From contig NZ_MBUA01000012.1 of NCBI RefSeq assembly GCF_014332695.1, forward strand, positions 1 through 57,805: a DNA stretch of 57,805 nt, read 5' to 3'. The position numbers and the translations under genes were made by a program. The notes under the pieces were generated by a model. The model made no database searches. It saw only the letters and a list, made by a program, of their open reading frames with translations, and was not told the origin of the DNA. This document shows positions 26,395-35,944 of this stretch, piece by piece; positions within the stretch are counted from its first letter, which is position 1; each line of letters begins with the position of its first letter. The DNA comes from Flavihumibacter stibioxidans. GTDB taxonomy: Bacteria > Bacteroidota > Bacteroidia > Chitinophagales > Chitinophagaceae.

Positions 26395-28353
26395 CTAGTC
26401 AGGCTTTTTACCATCGAGGAAGGTGTTGATCGTACTGATCTGGGTATTGTTGTGTTCATCTGTTTTCACCGTGTAATTGCTGTAGAAATTCTCAGCAGGT
26501 GAAACAGTGTTGTAAAGTTCAAGGTTGCGGCGGATATAGGCCGGCACAGTGTCGAACTCATTGTTGGGGTCGGCTGCATTGATGTTGAAAGACAGATTAC
26601 GTAATTTCTGAATTCTCTCAGCTGCTTTCCTTTTTTGTTCTTCTACTTCGTCCAGCATCGCCGGTTCCTCAGCAGGAGAATAATACGAAGGTTGAGTTGA
26701 TGGTGCCCCAGGCTGATCCGCCGCAGGATTTGCATCTTTGATCACCAATTGCATATCGAAAGAAGATTCTTCTTTCTGTGGCATTGCCGGCAACTGCTGA
26801 TTGATGGGTTCGTTCACAGGAGTCCTGTTTTCCTGGCTGGATTTGTTCTCCGGCCCTTTTGCCGGTTCTGCATAAATATTGGATGGCTTGGCCAAGTACC
26901 CCCCGGATGCTGCAGACACCGGAGAATTCGTTTCTGTAAGTTTCAATTCAATCCTTTCTTCTTTCTGTTCTGCAGGTAAGCTTTGCGAAGCTAAGGGTTG
27001 CCCCTGATCAGATGAATTCGAGTTATCAACAGTAATATTACGGTCATACTCATCCGTAAATGTCACAACCGGATGATCATAAGTAATTGCAGGTGTTTCT
27101 TCCACAAGCCTTGGCTGCATCTCTGCAGGGAGTTCGGTATTGGCAGCAGCGGATGCTGCAGTCGGTGGCACTACTGTCATGGTTGGGCCTGCAACCTTTT
27201 GCGCGGCAGCCTGTACCTGAACAGGGGCCGCAGCCGTTGGCTGTGAAGGCCGCTGGTCATCCACCAGGAAAGGCAAAACCGACTGGTCATAAATCCGCGC
27301 CTCTTCATTCCTGCCACCCAGGGTCATCACAATCTTTTCATCTTTCTTCGCCTCCGGTTTTTGTGCCTGTCGCTTGTTGAACGGGTCCTTGTATTCAAAT
27401 CCCGTGGCAATAAGTGTGATGCCGATCTTGTCTTCAAGGGTATTGTCATAACCAAGTCCAAGGATCACATCGGTTTCCTCGCCGGCCTGGCTCAAGAGGT
27501 AATTCTGGATAATATCAACTTCATCCATAGTGAATTCATGCTGACCTTCTGCGGAGTTGATATTGATGAGGATCCAGCGAGCACCGCGGATATCATTATC
27601 GTTCAGCAGCGGGCTGTTAAGCGCATCTTCAATCGCCTGCTGGGCGCGGTTTTCACCCGAAGCTGCAGCATTACCAAGGATCGCCACACCTCCATTACGC
27701 ATTACCGTGCATACATCTGCAAAGTCAACGTTGATCTGGCCTGTGCTGCTGATCACATCCGTGATACATTTGGCAGCAGTTGCCAGCACGTTATCTGCCT
27801 TTGCAAAAGCTTCCTTCATTTTCAGGTTACCATACTGGTGCCGCAGTTTATCATTGCTGATCACCAGCAAGGTATCCACATAGGATTTCAGTTGCATGAT
27901 ACCTTCTTCCGCCTGCAACTGGCGTTTTCTTCCTTCATAGCTAAAGGGAGTGGTAACGATTCCCACAGTGAGGATTCCCAGTTCCTTGCATATTTTGGAA
28001 ATGATCGGTGCCCCACCGGTTCCGGTTCCGCCACCCATACCTGCAGTGATGAATGCCATCTTGGTATTCACTTCGAGAATGCGTTTAATTTCTTCCAGGC
28101 TCTCTTCAGTTGCCTGCTTTCCGATCTCGGGATTTGCACCCGCACCAAGTCCCTGGGTAAGATGCGGACCAAGCTGTATTTTATTCGGCACCTGGCTCAA
28201 TGCAATGGCCTGTGCATCTGTATTACAAATAATAAAGTTCACCCCGTCAATACTTTGACTGAACATGTGGTTAACAGCATTGCTGCCACCACCACCTACA
28301 CCAATCACCTTAATGATGGATGATTTCTCCTTCGGTAAATCAAAGTGTATCAT
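26395..28353 (-). CDS. ftsZ: Cell division GTPase FtsZ, long C-terminal linker
   Basis: The 652-residue protein is the tubulin-like scaffold of the division ring. The G-box GMGGGTGTGGAP lies near residues 105-116, VGGGGSNAVNHM near residue 20, and the synergy-loop motif NVDFADVCTVM near residue 205. The GTPase core ends near residue 320. A Gln/Pro/Ser/Ala-rich, probably disordered linker of about 270 residues follows. Near the end is the conserved tail EFDTVPAYIRRNLELYN, which should bind FtsA, and about 38 further residues. E. coli FtsZ has 383 residues; long linkers are usual in Bacteroidota. It is the last gene of the cluster, 68 bp after ftsA. Confidence 0.97.
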   Translation of the reverse strand: MIHFDLPKEKSSIIKVIGVGGGGSNAVNHMFSQSIDGVNFIICNTDAQAIALSQVPNKIQLGPHLTQGLGAGANPEIGKQATEESLEEIKRILEVNTKMAFITAGMGGGTGTGGAPIISKICKELGILTVGIVTTPFSYEGRKRQLQAEEGIMQLKSYVDTLLVISNDKLRHQYGNLKMKEAFAKADNVLATAAKCITDVISSTGQINVDFADVCTVMRNGGVAILGNAAASGENRAQQAIEDALNSPLLNDNDIRGARWILININSAEGQHEFTMDEVDIIQNYLLSQAGEETDVILGLGYDNTLEDKIGITLIATGFEYKDPFNKRQAQKPEAKKDEKIVMTLGGRNEEARIYDQSVLPFLVDDQRPSQPTAAAPVQVQAAAQKVAGPTMTVVPPTAASAAANTELPAEMQPRLVEETPAITYDHPVVTFTDEYDRNITVDNSNSSDQGQPLASQSLPAEQKEERIELKLTETNSPVSAASGGYLAKPSNIYAEPAKGPENKSSQENRTPVNEPINQQLPAMPQKEESSFDMQLVIKDANPAADQPGAPSTQPSYYSPAEEPAMLDEVEEQKRKAAERIQKLRNLSFNINAADPNNEFDTVPAYIRRNLELYNTVSPAENFYSNYTVKTDEHNNTQISTINTFLDGKKPD

Positions 28354-28421
28354 ATCACAATTGTTTTCGAATTGCTGTTGCCAGCTGGTTAGATAAAGAA
28401 TAATGGGTTAGTAGTCGTCTC

Positions 28422-29804
28422 CTATAAATGCTTGTCTTCCTCTTCCTTGAACAGGTCGATCAGGTTGTCCTTGAACTTGCTCCAGAAACGGTTGATGCCG
28501 AGTTCCGTTTTACGGCTTTCAACCTGTACTGATTCCTCAGGAACGGAAACCACGGCAGGCTTCTCTTCCACGGCTCCCTTTTTCAGCTCTGTCGGAATTT
28601 CAACAGCCCTGAATTTCTTTTCAAACTGTTTGCGGTTACGCTCATAATCGTCATATCCTTTCAGGATTAAACCGATGCAGGTAGAGTACATGGGCTTGGT
28701 CAGTTCATCAATATGACCTGAAGCCAGGTGCTCATTCGGGTAACCAATCCTTGCATTCAGTCCGGTAACATATTCAGTCAGCTGGATGAGGTGCTTCAAC
28801 TGTGAACCACCACCGGTCAGCACGATACCACCATTGAGCATGCGACTGTCCATTCCCACCTGTTTGAGATGATAGGTAACAAAATCCATGATCTCGCTCA
28901 TGCGGGCCTGGATGATATTGGCCAGGTTCTTCACGCTGATCTCCTTGGGAGGTAATCCGCGCATACCCGGGATAGTTATGAAAGCATTTGCCTTGGCTTC
29001 ATTTGCCAGGGCAGAGCCAAACTGCACTTTCATCTGCTCCGCCTGTGTCTTCAATACTCCAAGGCCGGTTTTAATATCATTGGTGATATTCTCGCCCCCA
29101 AAAGGAATAACAGCCGTATGTTTCAGGATGCCTTCATAAAAGACGGCCAGGTCGGTTGTACCACCACCGATGTCCACAATGGCCACCCCCGCTTCAATAT
29201 CTTCCTGCCCCATTACCGCTGCAGCTGATGCGAGTGGCTGCAACACCAGGTCCTTGGTATGCAGTCCGCTTTTCTCCACAGCCCGGTTGATGTTGCGGAT
29301 GGCATTCTTATCACCGGTGATAATATGGAAATTGGCGCCCACTTTCACCCCGCCGTAACCGATGGGATTAGGAATGTTCTGGAAATTATCTACAGTAAAT
29401 TCCTGCGGGATCACATCAATGATCTGGTCACCTGCAGGTATATAGGTTTTGTACTGGTCAGCGATCAACTGGTCAATTTCACGCTGTGAAATTTCTTCAT
29501 CATTGGACTGACGCACGATATCACCCCTGGTCTGAAGACTCTTGATATGATGCCCGGCAATACCAACATATACTTCGCTGATTTCTATGTCCGGATTGGA
29601 TGCATAACAGTTCTCCAGGGCACAGGCTATTGCCTTGATGGTTTCATCGATGTTCAGCACCTGGCCATGTTTTACGCCGTTGCTGTTGGCACGACCAAAC
29701 CCCAGGATCTCCAGTTTTCCAAACTCATTTTTGCGACCCGCAATGGCAGCGATCTTCGTTGTGCCAATATCGAGCCCAACAATAATGGGTTGTTCGTTAT
29801 TCAT
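28422..29804 (-). CDS. ftsA: Cell division protein FtsA
   Basis: The 460-residue actin-like ATPase tethers FtsZ to the membrane. Visible parts are the phosphate-1 motif VGLDIGTTKIAAIAG at the start, the 1C domain (VYVGIAGHHIKSLQTRG), phosphate-2 VAIVDIGGGTTDLAVF near residue 210 and GGIVLTGGGSQLKHL near residue 325. The protein ends in an acidic tail preceded by FWSKFKDNLIDLFKEE, an amphipathic helix suited to membrane binding. A Val/Glu/Pro-rich linker lies before it. It sits 9 bp after ftsQ. Confidence 0.96.
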   Translation of the reverse strand: MNNEQPIIVGLDIGTTKIAAIAGRKNEFGKLEILGFGRANSNGVKHGQVLNIDETIKAIACALENCYASNPDIEISEVYVGIAGHHIKSLQTRGDIVRQSNDEEISQREIDQLIADQYKTYIPAGDQIIDVIPQEFTVDNFQNIPNPIGYGGVKVGANFHIITGDKNAIRNINRAVEKSGLHTKDLVLQPLASAAAVMGQEDIEAGVAIVDIGGGTTDLAVFYEGILKHTAVIPFGGENITNDIKTGLGVLKTQAEQMKVQFGSALANEAKANAFITIPGMRGLPPKEISVKNLANIIQARMSEIMDFVTYHLKQVGMDSRMLNGGIVLTGGGSQLKHLIQLTEYVTGLNARIGYPNEHLASGHIDELTKPMYSTCIGLILKGYDDYERNRKQFEKKFRAVEIPTELKKGAVEEKPAVVSVPEESVQVESRKTELGINRFWSKFKDNLIDLFKEEEDKHL

Positions 29805-29813
29805 ATATTGTTT

Positions 29814-30776
29814 TTAGTTGTTTCCCTTATTTGGTTTCTTCATCAATGCCTTAGGTACCAGCGCAGTCTTTCTTTCGGGTTGGGATCGGACGGATGGAGC
29901 TGATGCAGGAATTTGCTCCTTACTAATAACCGGTAAAGATGCCGCAGTCGGATTGCCCGTCACTATTTTTTTATCCACCGATGTGGATATTGCCGAACCC
30001 TTCACCGCCACCACCTGTTTATCGTATTGCACATTGATGGTGTCATAATAATCAAAGCCTGTCCTGGCAAGCACTTCACGGTAAAAAACAGCCAGTCTCC
30101 TGAACTTTTTTTCATAGTCATTACCATCTCCGAAAACGATGGAATGATTGCCAACCAGCGGCACCAGTTCGAACTGCCTGTCTGCCCCCACCACCACCTG
30201 CGAAACCTGGGCATTCCAGAAAGGATCTTCCTGCAAAAAATCTGCAATTCCCCTGATCTGTGCCAGCAGGGCGCTGTCGCTTTTACCGGAGGGCTTTAAT
30301 CTTTCCGGCATACCGGTAAAAACAGGCAGTTTAACCGCCGCTTTACCCGGAGACAGCGGCAGGTATTTTCCTGCGCTATCGAGGTACCATGAATTTCCGC
30401 TAACGGTAAAAATTCGCACCATTGGTTCCCGCTCCCGGATACGCACCTGTAACACCCTGTCTTTATCGAAAAACAGCTCCGCGTCCTGCACCCAGCTGTT
30501 CTTTGCCAGCTTTGTCTCCATACTTCTGAGATTGAAAGAAGCCACCGGCTTACCCCTGAAAGGGTTTTTTCCTTTAGCCCCGATCGCCTCCAGCACATCT
30601 GACTTATCAATGAACATATAATCTTTCGTACCGCTGATCTCAATCTCCACTCCTTTACAATTTGCATCATCCGAACGATTGATGGCAGCGATCAGCACCA
30701 CGAGCAAACCCGCGCCCGCCATCAGCCAAATAAAGGCTGCAACAACTTTCCTGGTACTGATCTTTCTCATACTCAT
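29814..30776 (-). CDS. ftsQ: Cell division protein FtsQ/DivIB
   Basis: The 320-residue bitopic protein has a short basic N-terminus, a span at about 10-31 (AAFIWLMAGAGLLVVLIAAI), a POTRA-like domain (VEIEISGTKDYMFIDKSDVL) and the FtsQ beta domain (WVQDAELFFDKDRVLQVRIREREP, WYLDSAGKYLPL). The C-terminal ~65 residues are Ser/Pro/Lys-rich. FtsQ links FtsL and its partners to the early ring. ATG 30776 overlaps the murC stop as ATGA; ATG 30770 is also possible. Confidence 0.9.
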   Translation of the reverse strand: MSMRKISTRKVVAAFIWLMAGAGLLVVLIAAINRSDDANCKGVEIEISGTKDYMFIDKSDVLEAIGAKGKNPFRGKPVASFNLRSMETKLAKNSWVQDAELFFDKDRVLQVRIREREPMVRIFTVSGNSWYLDSAGKYLPLSPGKAAVKLPVFTGMPERLKPSGKSDSALLAQIRGIADFLQEDPFWNAQVSQVVVGADRQFELVPLVGNHSIVFGDGNDYEKKFRRLAVFYREVLARTGFDYYDTINVQYDKQVVAVKGSAISTSVDKKIVTGNPTAASLPVISKEQIPASAPSVRSQPERKTALVPKALMKKPNKGNN

Positions 30777-32158
30777 TTTGATTCCAGCAACATTTTAACC
30801 GGATTCACAAGGGTATCTATATCGCCTGCACCAGCGGTTATCAGCAAAGCCCCAAACTCCTGGTTGACAGCGGGAATATAATTTTCACGCAGATAATTCA
30901 GCAGGTGATCCTTTTCCACCACAACCACTTTGCCCGGTTCCATTGCAGCACTGATCAGCTCACTGCTTACGCCCTCTATCGGAAGTTCACGCGCCGGATA
31001 AACGGGCAGCAGGATTACTTCATCTGCCAGGTTAAGGCTTTCTGAAAACCCGGCAGCAAGGTCGCGGGTTCGCGAATAAAGGTGTGGCTGGAAAATCACG
31101 GTGCACTTCCTGCCGGGGAACAATGTCTTTGCGCCATTGATCAGGGCACGCAGTTCTTCCGGATGGTGCGCATAATCATCTACAAAAACCATTTCGCGGT
31201 TTTTTATCACATATTCAAACCGGCGCTTCACCCCTCTGAATGCTTCTACTGCAGCCCTGATTTTTTCCAGGCTTATGCCCAGCTGGTTTGCAATGGCAAT
31301 GGATACTACAGCATTCTCCACATTATGCATGCCACCCATATGTAACACAAAGCCATCGAGTCGTTCACCTGCAACTACCACTGAAAAATGATAACTGCCA
31401 TCGTGCATGGTAATATCTGTGGCATACACATCTGCCGCGTCGTTCTGAAGACTGTAGGTAAAATGATGGTCAGCTTTCAGGGCCATAGCTTTTGGCAACC
31501 CGTGTTTACTGAAAAGTGTTCCGCCCGGCTTCAGTCTTTTGCTGAAATCAACAAAAGCTTCCTGCAAGGCTTCTTCGGTTCCATAGATATCAAGGTGATC
31601 CGGATCCATGGAGGTAATCACGGCAATGTCGGGATACAACCTTAAAAAGCTGCGATCATACTCATCGGCCTCTATCACGGCCACATTGCGCGAATCGCTC
31701 CAGAAATTTGTCTGGTAATTCACCGCGATACCACCCAGGAAAGCATTACAGCCATAACCCGAATGTCTCAGCAAATGGGCTGTCATGCTTGTGGTGGTAG
31801 TTTTTCCGTGCGTACCACCTATGCAGATGTTAAAAGAACTATTGCTGATGACACCCAGCACCTCACTCCGTTTCATTACAGTATAACCACCTTCCCGGTA
31901 AAACACCAGTTCTGCATGTGTGGCAGGAACCGCGGGTGTAAAAACCACCAGTTCTGCCTGGCGGGGAATCAGTTCCAGGTTCTCTTCGTAATGGATGGAT
32001 ATCCCCTCCTCCTCCAGCTGGCGCGTCAGCGGTGTGGGTGTTTTATCATAACCGCTTACATGCTTTCCAAGTGAATGGAAATAGCGCGCCAGGGCACTCA
32101 TCCCGATTCCACCTATTCCGATGAAATAAACTGTTTGTATGTCTTTTACTGATAACAA
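30773..32158 (-). CDS. murC: UDP-N-acetylmuramate-L-alanine ligase
   Basis: The 461-residue Mur ligase adds the first amino acid to UDP-MurNAc. It has the Rossmann motif FIGIGGIGMSALARYF at the N-terminus, the ATP loop GGTHGKTTTTSMTAHLL near residue 113, VIEADEYDRSFLRL near residue 160, DPDHLDIYG and the C-terminal FVDDYAHHPEEL motif typical of MurC. The length is normal for the family. It overlaps ftsQ by 4 bp and follows murG by 9 bp. Confidence 0.96.
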   Translation of the reverse strand: MLSVKDIQTVYFIGIGGIGMSALARYFHSLGKHVSGYDKTPTPLTRQLEEEGISIHYEENLELIPRQAELVVFTPAVPATHAELVFYREGGYTVMKRSEVLGVISNSSFNICIGGTHGKTTTTSMTAHLLRHSGYGCNAFLGGIAVNYQTNFWSDSRNVAVIEADEYDRSFLRLYPDIAVITSMDPDHLDIYGTEEALQEAFVDFSKRLKPGGTLFSKHGLPKAMALKADHHFTYSLQNDAADVYATDITMHDGSYHFSVVVAGERLDGFVLHMGGMHNVENAVVSIAIANQLGISLEKIRAAVEAFRGVKRRFEYVIKNREMVFVDDYAHHPEELRALINGAKTLFPGRKCTVIFQPHLYSRTRDLAAGFSESLNLADEVILLPVYPARELPIEGVSSELISAAMEPGKVVVVEKDHLLNYLRENYIPAVNQEFGALLITAGAGDIDTLVNPVKMLLESK

Positions 32159-32167
32159 TTCTTCTGT

Positions 32168-33247
32168 TTATATAATGTTTTTCGCAATCACTTCATCCGC
32201 ATTGGTTACGGCAAGTGATGCAATTTTATTTTTCAGTTCCTGCTGCTGCGCTTCATTTTTTGCCAGTGCCACCACTGTATTGACCAGGTCAGTTTTTGCT
32301 GCGGCGTCTTTCACCATCAGGGCTGCGCCTTTCTCCACCAGCCTGCCGGCATTGATGGTTTGGTGATCCTCTGCCGCAAAAGGATATGGCACCAGCACGG
32401 CAGGCTTTTTCACCACACATATTTCAGCGATGGCCATGGCGCCTGCCCTTGAAATAATGATATCTGCGGCAGCATAGGCATAGTCCATCTGTGAGATAAA
32501 TTCATCTACCCAAAACCCCGTCTTTCCCCGGGCGGCCTGTTTACCTCTTTCCGCAAATGGCTTTCCTGTCTGCCATACCAGCTGTAATCCGTTTTGCTCC
32601 AGCATCGGCAAACCGGCTTCCACCGCCTCGTTGATACTTTTGGCACCCAGGCTTCCGCCTATCGAAAGGATGGTGGTTTTTGCAGGGTCCAGTCCAAAAA
32701 AACTTATAGCTTCTTCGCGGCTGACCGTACTGTTCACGATATTGGCACGCACCGGATTACCTGTCACCAGGATCTTTTCTGCCGGGAAAAATTTCTCCAT
32801 GCCATCGGTGGCCACGAAGATTCTGGTGGCGTTCTTTCCAAGCAACTGATTACTCTTACCCGCAAAGGAATTTGACTCATGCAGGTAAGTAGGAATTCCT
32901 TTCTGCTGTGCCAGGCGCAGGACCGGAAAACTGGAATACCCGCCCACACCAATGGCCGCATCGGGGCGAAAGCGTTTGAAAATGCTTCGCACCTGGAAAA
33001 AACTTTTCACCAGCTTAAAAGGCAGTGAAATATTTTTAATCAAAGAACTGCGGTTGAATCCTGCAATATCAAGTCCTTCAATCTGGTATCCTGCCTGGGG
33101 CACTTTTTCCATTTCCATCTTCCCCCTGGCTCCAATGAACAATATCTCAACTGTGGGATCCAGCTTTTTTAAAGCGTTGGCAATAGCGATGGCGGGAAAG
33201 ATATGTCCTCCCGTACCACCTCCTGCTATGACAATTCTTTTACCCAT
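32168..33247 (-). CDS. murG: UDP-GlcNAc transferase MurG (lipid I to lipid II)
   Basis: The 359-residue GT28 glycosyltransferase acts at the inner face of the cytoplasmic membrane and makes lipid II. The N-terminal glycine loop AGGTGGHIFPAIAIANAL, the membrane-association region LPFKLVKSFFQVRSIF, IGVGGYSSFPVL, LHESNSFAGKSN and the donor-binding ISRAGAMAIAEICVVKKPAVL are all present. I start at ATG 33247 (MGKRIVIAGGG), which overlaps the ftsW end by 8 bp. Confidence 0.96.
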   Translation of the reverse strand: MGKRIVIAGGGTGGHIFPAIAIANALKKLDPTVEILFIGARGKMEMEKVPQAGYQIEGLDIAGFNRSSLIKNISLPFKLVKSFFQVRSIFKRFRPDAAIGVGGYSSFPVLRLAQQKGIPTYLHESNSFAGKSNQLLGKNATRIFVATDGMEKFFPAEKILVTGNPVRANIVNSTVSREEAISFFGLDPAKTTILSIGGSLGAKSINEAVEAGLPMLEQNGLQLVWQTGKPFAERGKQAARGKTGFWVDEFISQMDYAYAAADIIISRAGAMAIAEICVVKKPAVLVPYPFAAEDHQTINAGRLVEKGAALMVKDAAAKTDLVNTVVALAKNEAQQQELKNKIASLAVTNADEVIAKNII

Positions 33248-34469
33248 TTGCAGCCTCCACATTTACCGGTTCTTCCTCGCCATCATTCGCATTCTTTTCT
33301 ACATATCTTGATACACTCAAAATGATCCCGATGGCAATACAGGTGAACAGGAAAGAACTACCTCCCATACTCACCAGCGGAAGCGTAACGCCTGTAACCG
33401 GAAAGAGGTTTACGTTTACCGCCATATTGGCCATGGCTTGTATCACCAGCGTAAAACTCAGTGCCAGTGCCAGGAATGCACCGAATGCATAGGGACATTT
33501 CCTGAACAACTGAATACTTCGGAAAAGAAAAATGAGATAAACAAACATCACCACAGCACCTCCTACAATTCCATACTCTTCAATGATGATGGCATAGATA
33601 AAATCCGAATACGGGTGCGGCAGAAAATTCCTTTGTTCACTATTACCCGGACCAAGGCCCATCAGTCCGCCTTTCGCAATGGCGATCTTGGCCTGGTTCA
33701 CCTGGTAGTTATCATCATTGTCTTCGCCGGCACCACCATACATGAAAGTTTCCACGCGGTTCACCCAGGTACTAACGCGTGCGGTTAAGCGAGAACGGTT
33801 CTCTGATTTGGATTTGATGCCGTTTCCGTTACTGTGCTGGTAAACTGCTGCCAGTACCAGCATCACTACCGGAATCATGGCTACCAGTCCGGTCAGCACC
33901 AGGTGTTTTCCGCTCACCCGGCCGATAAAGAGCAGCAGCATGCTGGTGGCGCCCACCAGCAGTGCGGTGGAAAGATTGGCTGGCGCAATCAGCGCGCAGG
34001 TAACGGCCACGGGCACGATAACCGGAACAAAACCTTTCCTGAAATCTTTTATGGTATCCTGCTTTTTACTGAGCAGCCTGCTGATGTACATGAACAATGC
34101 CAGTTTCGCCAGGTCGGAGGTCTGGAAGGTAAGGTTGATGATCGGCAGCCTGATCCAGCGACTTCCCTCGTTCAGTTTCACCCCGAAAAACAGGGTGTAG
34201 AGGAGCAGGGGAATTACCAGCCAGAACAAAACCTGTGACACTTTTGAATAGATCGTGTAATTGACCATGTGGAAGAAATAGATCAGCATGATACCGATGC
34301 TGATGAAGGCCACCTGTTTGAACAGGTACACTTCTGTATTTCCTTTATACATTTTATATGCCAGTGAACCGGTAGAACTGTACACCACCAGCAATGACAT
34401 CAGGGCCAGGATCACTACGAGTGTCCAGATCACTTTGTCGCCGCGGGTTTTGTTAAGTAACTGATTCAT
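33240..34469 (-). CDS. ftsW: Septal peptidoglycan polymerase FtsW (SEDS family)
   Basis: The 409-residue SEDS protein has about ten spans. It shows the family motifs GSRWIRLPIINLTFQTSDLA, SNLSTALLV-like APANLSTALLVGA, GGLMGLGPGNSEQRNFLPHP, SDFIYAIIIEEYGIVGG and FPVTGVTLPLVSMGGSSFL. SEDS proteins polymerise glycan strands with a class B PBP, here FtsI in the same cluster. ATG 34469 is preferred over the in-frame TTG 34478, which lies in a short tandem repeat. A charged extracytoplasmic loop near residues 200-240 is longer than in E. coli. Confidence 0.95.
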   Translation of the reverse strand: MNQLLNKTRGDKVIWTLVVILALMSLLVVYSSTGSLAYKMYKGNTEVYLFKQVAFISIGIMLIYFFHMVNYTIYSKVSQVLFWLVIPLLLYTLFFGVKLNEGSRWIRLPIINLTFQTSDLAKLALFMYISRLLSKKQDTIKDFRKGFVPVIVPVAVTCALIAPANLSTALLVGATSMLLLFIGRVSGKHLVLTGLVAMIPVVMLVLAAVYQHSNGNGIKSKSENRSRLTARVSTWVNRVETFMYGGAGEDNDDNYQVNQAKIAIAKGGLMGLGPGNSEQRNFLPHPYSDFIYAIIIEEYGIVGGAVVMFVYLIFLFRSIQLFRKCPYAFGAFLALALSFTLVIQAMANMAVNVNLFPVTGVTLPLVSMGGSSFLFTCIAIGIILSVSRYVEKNANDGEEEPVNVEAANG

Positions 34470-34473
34470 GAGA

Positions 34474-34497
34474 GTCAATGGGTCAATGGGTCAATGA
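34474..34497. repeat. 8-bp tandem repeat before ftsW
   Basis: Three copies of GTCAATGG (the last ending in A) stand head to tail and fill most of the 32-bp gap between the murD stop and the ftsW ATG. Unit number could alter spacing or the reading of the alternative TTG start. Confidence 0.8.
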
Positions 34498-34501
34498 CAG
34501 G

Positions 34502-35842
34502 TTATAATGCTTTTACGGCATCTTTAAATTGTTTTCCCCTGTCTTCATAATTCTTGAACAGATCAAAACTGGCGCATGCCGGACTCAGCAAAACCACATC
34601 TCCCTTATCTGCCAGTTTGAAAGCGGAATGAACTGCTTCGGCCGCGCTTCCTGTATTAACCATTACAGCAACATCCTTACCAAAAGCTTCATGGATCTTC
34701 AGATTGTCAGTTCCCATGCAGACAATCGCTTTTACTTTTTCCTTTACCAGGTCGAGCAGGAGGGAATAATCATTGCCTTTATCAACACCTCCCAGGATCA
34801 GGATTACAGGGCGGGTCATGCTTTCCAGCGCATACCAGGTACTGTTCACGTTAGTTGCCTTGCTGTCGTTGATGAATTCAACACCTCTTACATTGGCCAC
34901 ATGTTCCATGCGGTGTTCCAGCGCTTCAAAAGACTGGATCGCATCCCTTATCTTATCTTTCCTTAATCCGATAACGGATGCTGCCAACCCTGCTGCCATA
35001 GTATTATACTGGTTATGTTTCCCCTTGAGCGCAAAATCATAGATGCTCATCTGAAATTTTTCATCGGCTGTTACCACGTTCATTTCCTGGTCTTTGATAA
35101 ACGCGCCCTGGAGCAATTCTTTTCTCATACTGAATGGTAATGGGTTAGATAGAATGTTAAATTCATTTATATACTGAACGGTTACTTCATCATCTGCACA
35201 GTAAATGAAATAATCCGATGCCTGCTGGTTCATTGCAATCCGGAACTTGCTGTTGATATAATTCCGGAACTGGTAGTCGTACCTGTCAAGGTGGTCCTCC
35301 GTGATATTGGTAAGGATGGCCACATGCGGCCTGAATTGCACGATATCATCCAACTGAAAACTGCTGATCTCGGCCACATACCAGGGTTTTGGATCAATAG
35401 CCACCTGCCTGGCAAAACTGTAACCTATATTTCCCACCAGCGCACAATCCAATCCCGCCTGTTTACATATATGATACGTAAGTGCTGTGGTGGTGGTTTT
35501 ACCATTGCTACCTGTAATGGCAATCACTTTACTGTCTCCGGTGAACCTGTAAGCCCATTCAATTTCGCTGATTACCGGGATGCCTTTTCCCCTGATTTTC
35601 CTTACCAGTTCATTCTTCTCAGGAATGCCCGGACTCTTGATCACCAGTGAAGCTGACAGGATTTTCACTTCGTCGTGCTTCCCCTCTTCCCAATCAATAC
35701 CCAGGGCGTTCAATTCTTCCCGATGCACCGGCTTGATGGAGCCTGCATCACTTACAAAACAGGAAAACCCTTTTTGTTTCGCGAGAATTGCTGCACCAAC
35801 GCCGCTTTCGCCGGCCCCTAATATGATCACCAGGTCTTTCAT
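34502..35842 (-). CDS. murD: UDP-MurNAc-L-alanine-D-glutamate ligase
   Basis: The 446-residue Mur ligase adds D-glutamate. It shows IILGAGESGVGAAILAKQ at the start, KSPGIP near residue 72, the ATP loop ITGSNGKTTTTALTYHICK near residue 113, AEISSFQLDDI, ITEDHLDRYD, the C-terminal FINDSKATNVNSTWYALE and LLSPACASFDLFKNYEDRG. I start at ATG 35842 (MKDLVIILGAGESG). The extension to 35905 is not conserved and the codons there look non-coding. About 100 bp separate it from mraY. Confidence 0.96.
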   Translation of the reverse strand: MKDLVIILGAGESGVGAAILAKQKGFSCFVSDAGSIKPVHREELNALGIDWEEGKHDEVKILSASLVIKSPGIPEKNELVRKIRGKGIPVISEIEWAYRFTGDSKVIAITGSNGKTTTTALTYHICKQAGLDCALVGNIGYSFARQVAIDPKPWYVAEISSFQLDDIVQFRPHVAILTNITEDHLDRYDYQFRNYINSKFRIAMNQQASDYFIYCADDEVTVQYINEFNILSNPLPFSMRKELLQGAFIKDQEMNVVTADEKFQMSIYDFALKGKHNQYNTMAAGLAASVIGLRKDKIRDAIQSFEALEHRMEHVANVRGVEFINDSKATNVNSTWYALESMTRPVILILGGVDKGNDYSLLLDLVKEKVKAIVCMGTDNLKIHEAFGKDVAVMVNTGSAAEAVHSAFKLADKGDVVLLSPACASFDLFKNYEDRGKQFKDAVKAL

Positions 35843-35944
35843 CTTAATAAAAGGTTTTCCACGGATTGGGGGTTCTTCATTAGTATTGGATTCACTGCAC
35901 CACAAATTCGATACTCCGTCGGTTGGTTTTTCGGTACTTAATAA

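Noticed and set aside
27361-28323. 320-codon plus-strand frame inside ftsZ
   Set aside because: Antisense to the conserved GTPase domain, with no recognisable protein features.
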